Below, in pieces: positions 26,347-35,605 of a stretch of 64,000 nucleotides of DNA. This stretch comes from Terrimicrobium sacchariphilum. GTDB taxonomy: Bacteria > Verrucomicrobiota > Verrucomicrobiia > Chthoniobacterales > Terrimicrobiaceae. The notes beneath the pieces were generated by a model. The model saw only the letters and a program-made list of their open reading frames with translations, made no database searches and was not told the origin of the DNA. The stretch lies in contig NZ_BDCO01000002.1 in the NCBI RefSeq assembly GCF_001613545.1, forward strand, positions 2,542,001-2,606,000. The letters are read 5' to 3'. The position numbers and the translations under genes were made by a program. Every line of letters begins with the position of its first letter. Positions within the stretch are counted from its first letter, which is position 1.

Positions 26347-26358
26347 CGTACTAGTACG
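26347..26358. promoter_or_regulatory. perfect 12-base palindrome upstream of the MoxR operon
   Basis: CGTACTAGTACG is fully self-complementary and lies in the region between the first gene of the MoxR operon and the end of the sialidase gene. It might bind a dimeric regulator, but palindromes of this size also occur by chance. Confidence 0.3.
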
Positions 26359-26494
26359 GTATTCTTGTGGATTGCGAATCAGAGAGCCGGAATTAGTCAA
26401 TCCGACAGCGTCAGACTTTGCAGCAGGCTATTTGGCTGTTGTCCCTGCTCAGACTGTTTCCCGAAAGGATGGTCGTTTCCGGAATCAACCTCGA

Positions 26495-28300
26495 TCAGGC
26501 TCGGAGATCGTTTGCCGAGGATTGACTGGAAAACTTCAAATCGCCGGAGTCGTCGACTTGGCAGGCAAAGGCAAACCCCTGTTGTCCGGAGGCAACTTTG
26601 ACTTCGAGCAAATTCCAGCCTGCGCGGAGTGGTACGTCGCAGCGGAACTCATGAGGTTCGGGCGTCCATGAGGGGCGAATCTCGCGACTGTGGTCGATGA
26701 AGCACTCTCCATTGACACGAAATTGCATCCAATAGTCGCAGCCGAGCAGAAAAATGGCCGGGCGCTCGGTCGCGCTATGCACGAACGTACGGGCGTAGCC
26801 GACCTTTCCTTCGAGCGCCGGGGAAATGCTTTCAAAGGAAACGAAGCCTTCGCCCTTATGGTCGGCGTGAGCTGAACCAACTCCGTTTCGGAATTCCACC
26901 GGAAAGAGTTCCTTCCATTGAACATCGCGGTTATGCCCGATTTCGGGAGGAAGCGGATGAGCAAGAGCTGGCAGCGCTCCGCCGTTGTTCATGTTGAGTT
27001 TTTCCATTTCGATGGAACCAACACCGTTCCAGGCAAGCCAGCTTGGGATGGATACAAAAGAAATATCGCTGTCGCCAATCAGTCGGCGGAGCAGAAGAGA
27101 TTTACGCTCTGCGTGGCGGGTTTCCACGGCTTGGGGATTGGGGCGGCTGACGAGTTGACGCAGCACCGCGCCGGGAGAGACCAGACATTTGGTGAGAACA
27201 TCCAGCTCGGTGAAACGTGCCAGCAGGACTTCACCGTCGGTGTCGCGGTTACGATCATAGGTGATGTAGATCGTACCGTCGGGTGCGGTGGTTCCATCCG
27301 GATAGCTGACACCTTCGCGCTCATCGAGAACGAGACCACCTTGCCAGGTAACGCCATCGTCGTCGGATAAGTATGCGGTGAGATGGGAGCGACTCTGGGG
27401 ACGTGTGTCCACGGGCACACCATGCTTTACGAGCAGGATACGGCCCGAGGGAAGACGGCGAATGAAGTGCCGAGAGTTAACGTGGGGCAGCCATGGCTCG
27501 CCAGTGGTCCAGGTCGCGCCGCGGTCAAGAGACACGCTTTGCCACATGCCATCCTTGAGCGTACGCACGATCATCCAGAGTGAACCATCTCGCCGTTCCA
27601 CGATCATCTGCTCCAGGAAATCCACCGCACAGGGGAAAGTGGCTCCCCCGCGTCGTTCCCAAGTGCGGCCTAGATCGCTCGAAACGATAACGTTGCCCAG
27701 CCGGTATGGGTCGAGTTCATGAAAACTCTCAAGAAATGGGCTGGATACTTCCGATGTGCTTTCTACCATCGAGCAGTTCATCAGGTCACGAGGCCAGAGC
27801 GCGGCGGGAAGCATCCACTCACCGGTTGAGAGCACGGTGGGTTTGTTGAGGGCGAAGCCGTGCCAGAGTCGCTGGGGTTGCGTCCATTGCGGTGAGTCGG
27901 CATCGGGGTCGTCGCAACGTGCCGCCCAAATACCCATGCGGCCATCGTAGTACCCCATGGACTGTGAAAAGAAGAGCCAGAGTCGCCCCTGAGGATCGAG
28001 CCATGGCACGCCGCTTATTACCGAACGGGCCATCGGAAGACTTTCGTCGTGAGCGTCGATCACCAGGCGAGGGTCAGACCAGCAAATCCCGTCGTCGTCG
28101 CTGGTGGCGACTACCAGAAAGGCTTTCTCGTTGTCGCCGCCGCCGATCCATGAGGCCCAAAGGCGACCTCCGTACGTGCGTTCTACTCCGACGGTCATCC
28201 CGTAATCGAGCTGATCATATCCGTAACGAGGAAGCGGTGCGAGATTGAGAACCGGCGGAACCAGAGCCTGGTCGGCCAGCGCGAGGATTTCAGGAGACAT
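26495..28300 (-). CDS. sialidase-like (BNR repeat) glycosidase with C-terminal beta-sandwich (601 aa)
   Basis: Four Asp-box motifs of the S-x-D-x-G-x-T-W type are visible at about residues 67-74, 207-214, 257-264 and 312-319, so residues 30-370 form a six-bladed sialidase-type propeller. DEREGVSYPDGTTAPDGTIY is characteristic of the exo-sialidase/BNR family seen in Verrucomicrobia and Planctomycetes. The remaining 230 residues end in a PA14-like sandwich (YWMQFRVNGECFIDHS, LRAGWNLLEVKV), probably ligand-binding. No signal peptide is evident. It is the last gene of the carbohydrate operon. Substrate may be sialic acid or another acidic sugar; this cannot be settled here. Confidence 0.85.
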   Translation of the reverse strand: MSPEILALADQALVPPVLNLAPLPRYGYDQLDYGMTVGVERTYGGRLWASWIGGGDNEKAFLVVATSDDDGICWSDPRLVIDAHDESLPMARSVISGVPWLDPQGRLWLFFSQSMGYYDGRMGIWAARCDDPDADSPQWTQPQRLWHGFALNKPTVLSTGEWMLPAALWPRDLMNCSMVESTSEVSSPFLESFHELDPYRLGNVIVSSDLGRTWERRGGATFPCAVDFLEQMIVERRDGSLWMIVRTLKDGMWQSVSLDRGATWTTGEPWLPHVNSRHFIRRLPSGRILLVKHGVPVDTRPQSRSHLTAYLSDDDGVTWQGGLVLDEREGVSYPDGTTAPDGTIYITYDRNRDTDGEVLLARFTELDVLTKCLVSPGAVLRQLVSRPNPQAVETRHAERKSLLLRRLIGDSDISFVSIPSWLAWNGVGSIEMEKLNMNNGGALPALAHPLPPEIGHNRDVQWKELFPVEFRNGVGSAHADHKGEGFVSFESISPALEGKVGYARTFVHSATERPAIFLLGCDYWMQFRVNGECFIDHSREIRPSWTPEPHEFRCDVPLRAGWNLLEVKVASGQQGFAFACQVDDSGDLKFSSQSSANDLRA

Positions 28301-28335
28301 GAGTATGGGTGGATCGAGGTTGGCCAGACGGGGCG

Positions 28336-28701
28336 TTACGCTGGCTGGAAGCTGTTCATGACGTCGCGCTGAAGCACGGGAAGTCCCTCGCGGATTTGAT
28401 GCTCGGTCAGCTCCACATGGAGAATATCGCCCGAGACGTTCCGTGCGTGGTCGTAGATCAAGTGGATTGTGCCGTCGGCGGCCTGCGTAAAATTCGGGTA
28501 GGAGACGTGTTCACGCTCGTCGATGAGAAAGCCGCCATGCCAGGCCTGCCTCGCCCCATAACAGCAGGCCCAAAGCGTACCGCCATGGAGCCACTCGATG
28601 CCGGGAATGCCTTGAAAATCACGTTCGGCGAAACCAGCGGGTGGATGCCTGTGGAGGGTATTGGCCGGTGTGAGCGAGAGCTTCTCCGTTGGTGATACCA
28701 T
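28336..28701 (-). pseudogene. collapsed sialidase gene with an in-frame internal deletion (121 codons)
   Basis: The first 50 residues match a sialidase start (SPTEKLSLTPANTLHRHPPAG, GIPGIEWLHGGTLWACCYG). The next residues jump directly to the sialidase C-terminal region (AWHGGFLIDEREHVSYPNFT, DGTIHLIYDHARN, ILHVELTEHQI). Compared with the adjacent 601-residue protein, the stretch equivalent to about residues 56-316, containing all four blade-marking Asp boxes, is gone, although the frame is kept. Such a protein could not form the propeller. It lies three bases from the GH71-FGE stop and 35 bases before the intact paralogue, so it probably arose by duplication and deletion. It could still be translated. 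Confidence 0.75.
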
Positions 28702-28704
28702 GGT

Positions 28705-31281
28705 CTATTTGGAGAGCTGGGCCAGTCCGTCCGCATTGATGGCGACACGGAAGCCGATGTAAATGTAGCCGCCGAAGCCGGGGCTGTTGTATTCCCGGTC
28801 CCGAACGCGCTGCGAGTGGTTGTAGTAACCCCACGAGCCGCCGCGGATCGCGCGATATGGCGAGGTCTGCGTACTGAGCGGATCGGTGGCATCTCCCGGG
28901 GTGTAATCGCGGAAGGTATCGTTGCACCACTCGGAGACGTTGCCAGCGAGATCCATCACCCCATCGCGCGAGGCGCCCTCCGGGAAATCGCCGACGACCT
29001 CGACGCCTCCGCCGACCGAGGCCGTACGCTTGGGAGACATGCTCATGCTCGCGTCGAGCTGGAAATTTCCGAGGTTGTGCGTTGGGGGTTCGTTGCCCCA
29101 CGGATAGGTGCGATTTTCACCGCGACCGCTGGCGGCGTATTCCCACTCGGCCTCCGTGGGCAGGCGGAAACCGTTGGCTCCGGGAACAGGCTGCCAGGTC
29201 TTTTCGTCATAGAATGGGACAAGGCCATTTTCCCGCGAGAGGAAGTTGCAGTAACCGGCCGCTTGCGTCCATGAGACGTAAATCACGGGTTCGCGGTCGC
29301 GCCATGAGAACCCATCGCGGAGACTGTGATGGGCGGGCAGGAAGCGCTCGAATTCCGCGTTGGTGACTTCAAATTTTCCGAGTGCGAAGGGGGAGACCTT
29401 TATGCGGCGAGCCGGAGATTCGTCTAGGGAGCCACCGGGCCCGCCCATCATGAACTCACCACCAGGGATGGCGACCAGCTCGGGATGCCTGGCTTCAGGC
29501 GCGGGTGAGGATTTCGCTATCTCGATGGGGATGAGCTCGAGACTGTGCAGCGTCGCTTCACCGAAATCGTTATAGTCAGCGCCGGCAAGCTTTGCGTCAT
29601 CGGAATGATCGCTGCTGATAGTGAAGCGAGTATTGGCGTCCCAGGTCGACCAGAAGAACGAGATGGTGCGGTATTCCCCTCCAGTGGGCGGTAGGGTGAG
29701 CGGGAAATATTGCGGGAACTCTCCTTCTGCACCCGGTGCGCCATTGGCATAGAGAGTCAGACGGGCTTCGGTTGACCCGGAGTTGCGATAGGTGAGGCGA
29801 AAGTTATATGGCGCATCGCCGAGAGACTTTGTCGCGATCACGAGAGGTTCACTGCCGGGTTTCAGCGTCTTGTCGTCGAGGGCAAAGGAGTGTGTCGGTT
29901 TCCCGGCGACGGCCCCGCTCATCCACGTGCGGTTGGCGAGATGATAGGCCTGCACACTGTTTTGCTGGGTGGCTGTGGCCTCGGAGACGATCTCCTTGCG
30001 TCCCGCGACGTCGATCAGCATGTCTTTATTTCGCAGCAGGCGGAATTGCGGCGTAAAGCCGGGCCGCAGCGGCGCCTCCGCATGGACTACACCGGCGGCG
30101 AGCGGAAAGCGGTCCACCTGGTCGCCCTGTGCAATCTCAAGCGTACCAGGAGCGGTCAGGAATGCGGTGACGTAGACCATGTCACGGACATCATCGTGGA
30201 TCTGATCGTAGGGGTAGCGGGTGAAGCGAATGTCATCCCACTTCTTTTCCTTTTCGTCCCAGATCTTCGTAAGCTCGCGGCTGCGGTTCCGATATGCGAA
30301 ATAGATTTTATCCTGGGTGATCGCAGGACGCACACCCTTCTTAAACCATTCGGCATAGTAAGCGGTAACATCGAGGAAGCTTTCGTCGCGATTGAAGTAG
30401 CGCTTGTCGGTGGGTTGCGTTTTTCCGCCAGCGCGCCATCGATAAGGCGTTAGGATTGAGTCTTCGTTATAGTCGTTCCAGGTAACAATCTCGACATAGT
30501 CAGCGCTGTCGCGGATCAGTCCTTCCCACATGGCGATGTAACCTCTCATCCCTGCAAAGTCGCGCAGATTGGGACTGTTGTAGGCCGGGCACGCACCTGC
30601 TATGTAAAGTTTGTCTCGAAAGAGCGTCACTCGGCGGCCGAGCGAGTTGACCTCGACGAGATCGGATACCGAGCCGTCGCAGGTGAAGCGAAAGAGTCCG
30701 TCGAGAGGGCCTCCCTCCGGGAGAAGCTTGAGGGCACTCTCGTAACTCCAGGTCACCGGATAAGGAGCCCCCAGCGAAGCCGCGGGAACGAGCACGATGT
30801 CTCGGCCGGAGGCGCGGAGCTTTTCTTTGGCTCCAGCATATTGATCGAGCCGCCCGGAGTACCCTGAGAGAAACTGCTTTCCGCCATGGTAAAACTGGTT
30901 GGGGTGGTCGGCGTAACGATTGACCATATCGCTGAGGTTCAGGTCCGTATGCTCGCTAATGGCCTTGCCTGCAAAATCCGGCGAGAAGAACAGTTTGAAA
31001 TCGGGGCTGGTTTCCTTGGCCGCCTGATAAAGGAAATCCGCGTTACGCACATAAATGCTGTCCTGGATGGAGCCATCAGGAAGCGGTTTCTTCCATTCGC
31101 CGCAATTGAGAGCGAAGCCGTCGATGCCGTAGCGGCGCGCCAGCTGGATTTCGCGTTGATAGAACTCCGGCGTGGCGGAGAAACACGTCATGTAGTGGGC
31201 AAAGACGCGGGGTGTTTCCCCGGCGACGAGAGCCAGTGTTGCGCCCAGGTAAAGCGCTGCTGTGGCGAGAGTCCTAGTCAT
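28705..31281 (-). CDS. GH71-like glycosidase fused to a formylglycine-generating-enzyme-like domain (858 aa)
   Basis: Signal peptide (about 1-20), then a GH71-type barrel (about 25-330) with RVFAHYMTCF, YGIDGFALN and VTWNDYNED (266-274). GH71 enzymes cleave alpha-1,3-glucan. A beta-rich middle part (about 330-590) follows. Residues about 602-850 form an FGE-sulfatase/SUMF1-type domain: LVAIPGGEFMMGG, FEVTNAEFERF, GFRLPTEAEWEYAASGRG, MDLAGNVSEWC, YRAIRGGSW. The two copper-binding cysteines expected after RGGSW are absent, so it is probably a binding rather than an oxidizing module. The start overlaps the upstream GH71 gene by eight bases. The fusion is unusual; export suggests action on outside polysaccharide. 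Confidence 0.85.
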   Translation of the reverse strand: MTRTLATAALYLGATLALVAGETPRVFAHYMTCFSATPEFYQREIQLARRYGIDGFALNCGEWKKPLPDGSIQDSIYVRNADFLYQAAKETSPDFKLFFSPDFAGKAISEHTDLNLSDMVNRYADHPNQFYHGGKQFLSGYSGRLDQYAGAKEKLRASGRDIVLVPAASLGAPYPVTWSYESALKLLPEGGPLDGLFRFTCDGSVSDLVEVNSLGRRVTLFRDKLYIAGACPAYNSPNLRDFAGMRGYIAMWEGLIRDSADYVEIVTWNDYNEDSILTPYRWRAGGKTQPTDKRYFNRDESFLDVTAYYAEWFKKGVRPAITQDKIYFAYRNRSRELTKIWDEKEKKWDDIRFTRYPYDQIHDDVRDMVYVTAFLTAPGTLEIAQGDQVDRFPLAAGVVHAEAPLRPGFTPQFRLLRNKDMLIDVAGRKEIVSEATATQQNSVQAYHLANRTWMSGAVAGKPTHSFALDDKTLKPGSEPLVIATKSLGDAPYNFRLTYRNSGSTEARLTLYANGAPGAEGEFPQYFPLTLPPTGGEYRTISFFWSTWDANTRFTISSDHSDDAKLAGADYNDFGEATLHSLELIPIEIAKSSPAPEARHPELVAIPGGEFMMGGPGGSLDESPARRIKVSPFALGKFEVTNAEFERFLPAHHSLRDGFSWRDREPVIYVSWTQAAGYCNFLSRENGLVPFYDEKTWQPVPGANGFRLPTEAEWEYAASGRGENRTYPWGNEPPTHNLGNFQLDASMSMSPKRTASVGGGVEVVGDFPEGASRDGVMDLAGNVSEWCNDTFRDYTPGDATDPLSTQTSPYRAIRGGSWGYYNHSQRVRDREYNSPGFGGYIYIGFRVAINADGLAQLSK

Positions 31282-33544
31282 TAAGCGTCTCCAGTTTTAC
31301 CCGTAGGTTTTCCACCATTGCAAACGGGCTGTCCGAGCGGGGGTTTGCGTCAGCGACCAGATAAAGGAAGTCGCCTTTTTTGACCTCGATGGTTCCGGAG
31401 GCGATCTGCGCGGTGCTGCCAGCGGGAATCGATTCCGTATGGAGTGGGGCGGATTCCTCGTTGCGGCTCAATTCCAGAATGAGCGGATCCGCGCCGTTAA
31501 CCTCCGCGACATCCAGCGAGACGCTGACTTTTCCGTCCACCGGGCTTTTCCAGCCGACAATCACCGCCGCGTTGGCGCGTGGCCGCATGATCATTTGCCA
31601 ACGGCCATCGGAGGCTTGGCGGTGGGCGATCCAGCCATGAAGATATTTGTAGGGTATCCCCTCGGGATCCTGAGGAGGAGAGAGGTGGGCCATCTTTCCC
31701 GCATAGGGAACATCCTGCCAGCTGGAGGGCATGCGTGTGTAATGGCCGTCGTGGGCGATCTTTCCAGCGTCGCCGTGTTTGTAGAAATAGAACCACACGT
31801 CACGCTCGTGAGAGTCGCGGTCCGGGTTGAAGCTGAGGCTGTTTTCTGTGATCGAGGACATGTCCCAGACATAACCAGGCTCGTAGGGACGTTCCGCGGT
31901 GAGGGGATTTGTCCGATCCTGCCACTCTTCCAGGTTGGTTCGTCCGTCGCCGTCGGGATCGTCGCCGGGCTGGGCCGCCGTGGCGGTGGAAAGGTCGGGG
32001 AATTTTCCGAAATAATACATCTCAAACCAGTTGGGCAGCCCATCTCCATCGATGTCTCCGTATTCGCTGTAGAGCAGGGGAGGCGTATCGCCAAAATCCG
32101 TGCGCCACTCGTCCAGGAAGTTGCTGGAAAAGCAGACCATCGAATTGTCTTCACGGAAAGGATGGTCGGTGACTTTTTCCGGGGCTGTCACGGAAAGAAC
32201 ATCCTGACCATCGCGGGAAAGTGTGGCGGAAACTTCGCCTGTCTGAAGTGGAACCTGCCGTACGGAAAGTCCAGCCGGAGCTTCGTAGGTCAGATTATAG
32301 CCAGGGACGGTGATGCGGCCGGGGCTCGTCAGGATGCTCGCAATCTCCAGCACGCCATCCACCCTTCGGCGAGTGTGGAAGGGAAAGGCTTCGGCTCCGT
32401 TGATTGACCGTCGGAAGATCAGGTGAAGCTGATCTTTGTCCACCTGGGGTTCGCGTCCCTGTTTCCACCAATCCGAGAGATAGCGATTGAGGCTGAGGAT
32501 CGTGTAGTTGGTGCTGTAACCGGGTGCCAGCACGGTGTCTTCGCCGTAGTCGTTCCAGGTGACGAACTGCAGGAGCGTGGCATCGGTGTCGCGGGCTTTT
32601 TTCCAAGCCTTGCGCAATTTGTCGGTGCCGGGTTCCACGATGAGACTCCCAGCTTTATTATTATATTGGAAGAAGAGGGGTTGGCTCCATTCAGCCCCGC
32701 CGGATTTGATAGCGGCGATCGTGGCTTCGTCGTCATCCCAGCCATTGCCCAGGAATCCGCCGACCGCCCCGAACTCCTTGCCCGCCCACGCTGCAGCTTG
32801 CTGGCGAATTTCCGGAGGCTTCGAACCAAGATTATCGAAGCAGAAATGGAAGAAGAGGGGTTGGCCGACATTCTTCTCCACTTGATGGTAAGCCTCCGCC
32901 ACGCGAGCCCATTTTTCTGGAGTCTCCGGCAAAGCGCGAAAAGCGGGATCAAAGATAATTCCATTGGAACCATAGCCGAAAATCAGCGGCTTGCCATCGC
33001 GTCGGGCGAGGTGAGGGCTTTGGCCGTGGCGCTCGAGCAGCCATCGAATTGTTTCCGTGTACGTGTCGATGTGATTGCCGGTATCGCGTTTTTCGTGGCA
33101 GGCGGGATCGAGACAGACGGTGAGTGCAAAAGGTTTCCCAATCCTCTCGGCCGCCGCGAAGAGTTCATCCAGCACAGCCTTGGCTTGATCTCGACCTGCC
33201 CAGGCATCGACGGCGAACCCGTCAATACCACCGCGGATCGCGCGGCGAATTTCCAGCTCCGCGTCCTGTGCCGGAGTCAGCCTGCGATTTTGCGGAACCA
33301 GCGGCCAGTTCACGATGCGGCCTCCATTGGCCGCGAGAAAGTTCGCGCTGTCGTGCTTCATCTCCGTCGCCTGATTTTGCCAATGAGTCTCGGTCGGCCC
33401 ATATCCGGTGGGATAGCAGCCCATGTAGTGGGCGAAGATGGTTTTTGGAGGTTCTTCCGCGCCCACGGAAGAGCACGATATGGCCGCGAGAGCCAAGGCG
33501 AGAACGAACGGAAAAATACGGGGTCTCAACGGGAACAACTTCAT
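31274..33544 (-). CDS. GH71-like glycosidase with calcium-binding type-3 repeats (756 aa)
   Basis: Signal peptide (about 1-29, ending SSVGAE). A GH71-type catalytic barrel spans about 33-365, with TIFAHYMGCYP, GIDGFAVDAW and VTWNDYGED (328-336). After a beta domain, residues 497-546 hold two thrombospondin type-3-like calcium loops (DIDGDGLPNW, DDPDGDGRTNLEEWQ), common as linkers in secreted enzymes. The last 200 residues are a beta-sandwich, perhaps a carbohydrate-binding module. It overlaps the next GH71 gene by eight bases and follows the DUF5696-like gene after 20 bases. The probable substrate is an alpha-glucan, by family only. Confidence 0.85.
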   Translation of the reverse strand: MKLFPLRPRIFPFVLALALAAISCSSVGAEEPPKTIFAHYMGCYPTGYGPTETHWQNQATEMKHDSANFLAANGGRIVNWPLVPQNRRLTPAQDAELEIRRAIRGGIDGFAVDAWAGRDQAKAVLDELFAAAERIGKPFALTVCLDPACHEKRDTGNHIDTYTETIRWLLERHGQSPHLARRDGKPLIFGYGSNGIIFDPAFRALPETPEKWARVAEAYHQVEKNVGQPLFFHFCFDNLGSKPPEIRQQAAAWAGKEFGAVGGFLGNGWDDDEATIAAIKSGGAEWSQPLFFQYNNKAGSLIVEPGTDKLRKAWKKARDTDATLLQFVTWNDYGEDTVLAPGYSTNYTILSLNRYLSDWWKQGREPQVDKDQLHLIFRRSINGAEAFPFHTRRRVDGVLEIASILTSPGRITVPGYNLTYEAPAGLSVRQVPLQTGEVSATLSRDGQDVLSVTAPEKVTDHPFREDNSMVCFSSNFLDEWRTDFGDTPPLLYSEYGDIDGDGLPNWFEMYYFGKFPDLSTATAAQPGDDPDGDGRTNLEEWQDRTNPLTAERPYEPGYVWDMSSITENSLSFNPDRDSHERDVWFYFYKHGDAGKIAHDGHYTRMPSSWQDVPYAGKMAHLSPPQDPEGIPYKYLHGWIAHRQASDGRWQMIMRPRANAAVIVGWKSPVDGKVSVSLDVAEVNGADPLILELSRNEESAPLHTESIPAGSTAQIASGTIEVKKGDFLYLVADANPRSDSPFAMVENLRVKLETLND

Positions 33545-33564
33545 GGAGGAAGGGCTGAAGATTT

Positions 33565-35586
33565 TCAGGCGAGCGCCGGCTCGCAGGAGTCTCGACGTGC
33601 TGTCGCAGGACTATTGATTCGGTAGCTTTGCGGAGCGAGATCTTGCCACGCAAACTCGGAGCGATTGACGAGCACCTCGGTGCCATCGGAATAGCGGGTG
33701 CACGAGACGCCCTCGCCTGGTTCCCAGCGGCCTTCGATGGTGAGCGGATTGAGGGTGGCAGCAAGGTTGTCTCGGCCGAAGTACTGCGCATAAATGGCGG
33801 AAAGATCTGCCGCCACCGATTGATAGGCCGGAATACCGAAAGACTTGGAAGGAGTCATGCAGACCTCCCATGTCGGAACGAATCCCCAGTCGAGCCAGAA
33901 GAGCGGATCGGTCCTGAGCTCTCCCGCGCCCTCGCCGCAGTTGATGCTTCCGTGCAGGACGATGCTCAGCAGCGGAATCGTGCGGTCGAGGAAGTACTGC
34001 CCCACCGCGGAGGCGCGATGCCACGGCCCTGGGTGCGAGTAGCTGTGAAAGTACCCGTCAACCGCCTCGAAATAGGGGCCGAAAGGCATCTCAGTGGAGA
34101 CACTGCCCATCTCGGCTTGAATGAAATGAAACATCCGACGCACCTCTGCGGCAAAATCCGACCGATGCGGGAGCGGGTGGTCCTCCGAGTAGCAGGTCAT
34201 GAAGCTGCCGATCGCGTCCACGTGATGATGGCCGTAAATGCCTAGTTGTCTTAGGCGGGGGACATCGCGTTTGGTGTGTTTATCGACGAAGACTCCGGGA
34301 CAGGTCTTGTGGACCTGCCCACCGCTCCAAATCACGCCCTGCCAGAGCTCACCAGTCCGGTTTCGTATGACATCCGCCGGATCAAACTCCGGCGAGCATT
34401 CATAGCTTTCGCCATAGGAATCATGCACGCCCAGGAGGATATCGTTCTCGGCACACCAGCAGATCAGCTGCCGGAAGGCCTCTTCGCCGCCGAGACGTTC
34501 GTCCACCGGGAAGCGGGTTGGCGGCATCCCGTCATGTCCATCCACGCCCCAGCCGACCAGCATCACCGCGAGATTGCGAATGCCGCGCTGCAAGCAATCC
34601 TCCAGGATCGCGCGTGCCTCGGCAAACGTGCAGGTGGCGTGGTAGCGGCCATGGCCGTCGGCTTGCGGCTCTTTGTAAGCCATGAAAATCTTCAGGAAAA
34701 ACCGGTCCCGGTAGTCGAGGACCACGGGGCGTGTCTCTGCTTTCTCCTTCCAGGAAAGCAACCCACGCTCACGGCGGAGAAAGTCGCGGTAAGAGGTTCC
34801 GCAGAAAGCGTATCCTTCACCCTCAGCCGCGTCCTCAGGCGCGGAGAGGTAGAGTATCTCGCGCGGTCCAGGGATTCGTTCATCCTCCTGCTGCCACCGG
34901 TACACAAAGCAGGGATGAATGCTGTTCGTCCGGGCCTGCTCCCAATGCACGCGGCAAATCAGCTCGGCGTCGTAGTCTCCGGCTGCCACGATTCCACAAA
35001 GGGTGCCCTGGGCACGTGTAATCCCGAAGAGCCCCATATTGCAGTTGTATTCCCACTGGTCGTTGCTGCTGTAGATCGTCTGACGAACTTCACGCGGGTA
35101 CGACTTGTCGTAGAACGTCTGGCAGCCCGACCAGTTGGGCAGGGTGAGGTAGCCCTTTTCTCCCGTGATTGCGGCCCCAAACTCCGGCAGTACTTCGATG
35201 CGGAGGATCCGGTAAAGGCTTGAATGATTTTCCACCACGCCATCGTCCGCGATGCGGAAGCTGAACCCCGTTTTGCTGCGGCGGATTTCAAAGTCGATCG
35301 CGATTTGAATATTAGGAAAGTCTGCCCTTGCTCGAATGACTCCGTCGCTGGACGACACCCTTCTGAGAAATCCTTGCGCCGAAAGGGAAGGCGTTCCGGC
35401 TGTGCCAAATGCCTGACCATCGCCGGATGGTGCGGCCACCAACTGGGCGCGCGGATGCTGCCGATCGTAGTAGTGGAGAATGAGGAGCGGACCACTCGTC
35501 GTCCAGAGAGCTCCGGTCGGGGTCGTCAACCGAAAATGGCCGGAGGCGTCCAGAGACAAGTCAGGAAGAGATGCGAGTTCAGTCAT
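33565..35586 (-). CDS. DUF5696-like predicted glycoside hydrolase (673 aa)
   Basis: A beta-sandwich N-terminal half (about 1-270) is followed by a TIM-barrel-like region with GIRNLAVMLVGWGVDGHDG, NDILLGVHDSYGES, YGHHHVDAIGSF and SVSTEMPFGPYFEAVDG, features of DUF5696-type putative glycosidases. No signal peptide is seen. The frame is open 43 codons further, but the ATG at 35586 (MTELASLPDLSL) lies 19 bases after the stop of the prepilin-like gene and avoids an overlap. It is co-oriented with GH71 and sialidase genes. Catalytic residues were not identified, and substrate is unknown. Confidence 0.7.
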   Translation of the reverse strand: MTELASLPDLSLDASGHFRLTTPTGALWTTSGPLLILHYYDRQHPRAQLVAAPSGDGQAFGTAGTPSLSAQGFLRRVSSSDGVIRARADFPNIQIAIDFEIRRSKTGFSFRIADDGVVENHSSLYRILRIEVLPEFGAAITGEKGYLTLPNWSGCQTFYDKSYPREVRQTIYSSNDQWEYNCNMGLFGITRAQGTLCGIVAAGDYDAELICRVHWEQARTNSIHPCFVYRWQQEDERIPGPREILYLSAPEDAAEGEGYAFCGTSYRDFLRRERGLLSWKEKAETRPVVLDYRDRFFLKIFMAYKEPQADGHGRYHATCTFAEARAILEDCLQRGIRNLAVMLVGWGVDGHDGMPPTRFPVDERLGGEEAFRQLICWCAENDILLGVHDSYGESYECSPEFDPADVIRNRTGELWQGVIWSGGQVHKTCPGVFVDKHTKRDVPRLRQLGIYGHHHVDAIGSFMTCYSEDHPLPHRSDFAAEVRRMFHFIQAEMGSVSTEMPFGPYFEAVDGYFHSYSHPGPWHRASAVGQYFLDRTIPLLSIVLHGSINCGEGAGELRTDPLFWLDWGFVPTWEVCMTPSKSFGIPAYQSVAADLSAIYAQYFGRDNLAATLNPLTIEGRWEPGEGVSCTRYSDGTEVLVNRSEFAWQDLAPQSYRINSPATARRDSCEPALA

Positions 35587-35605
35587 GGTGTTGTGGCGCG
35601 AGAGA

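Noticed and set aside
28705..31281. FGE domain as a working sulfatase activator
   Set aside because: The cysteines needed for catalysis are missing, and no sulfatase gene is in the window.
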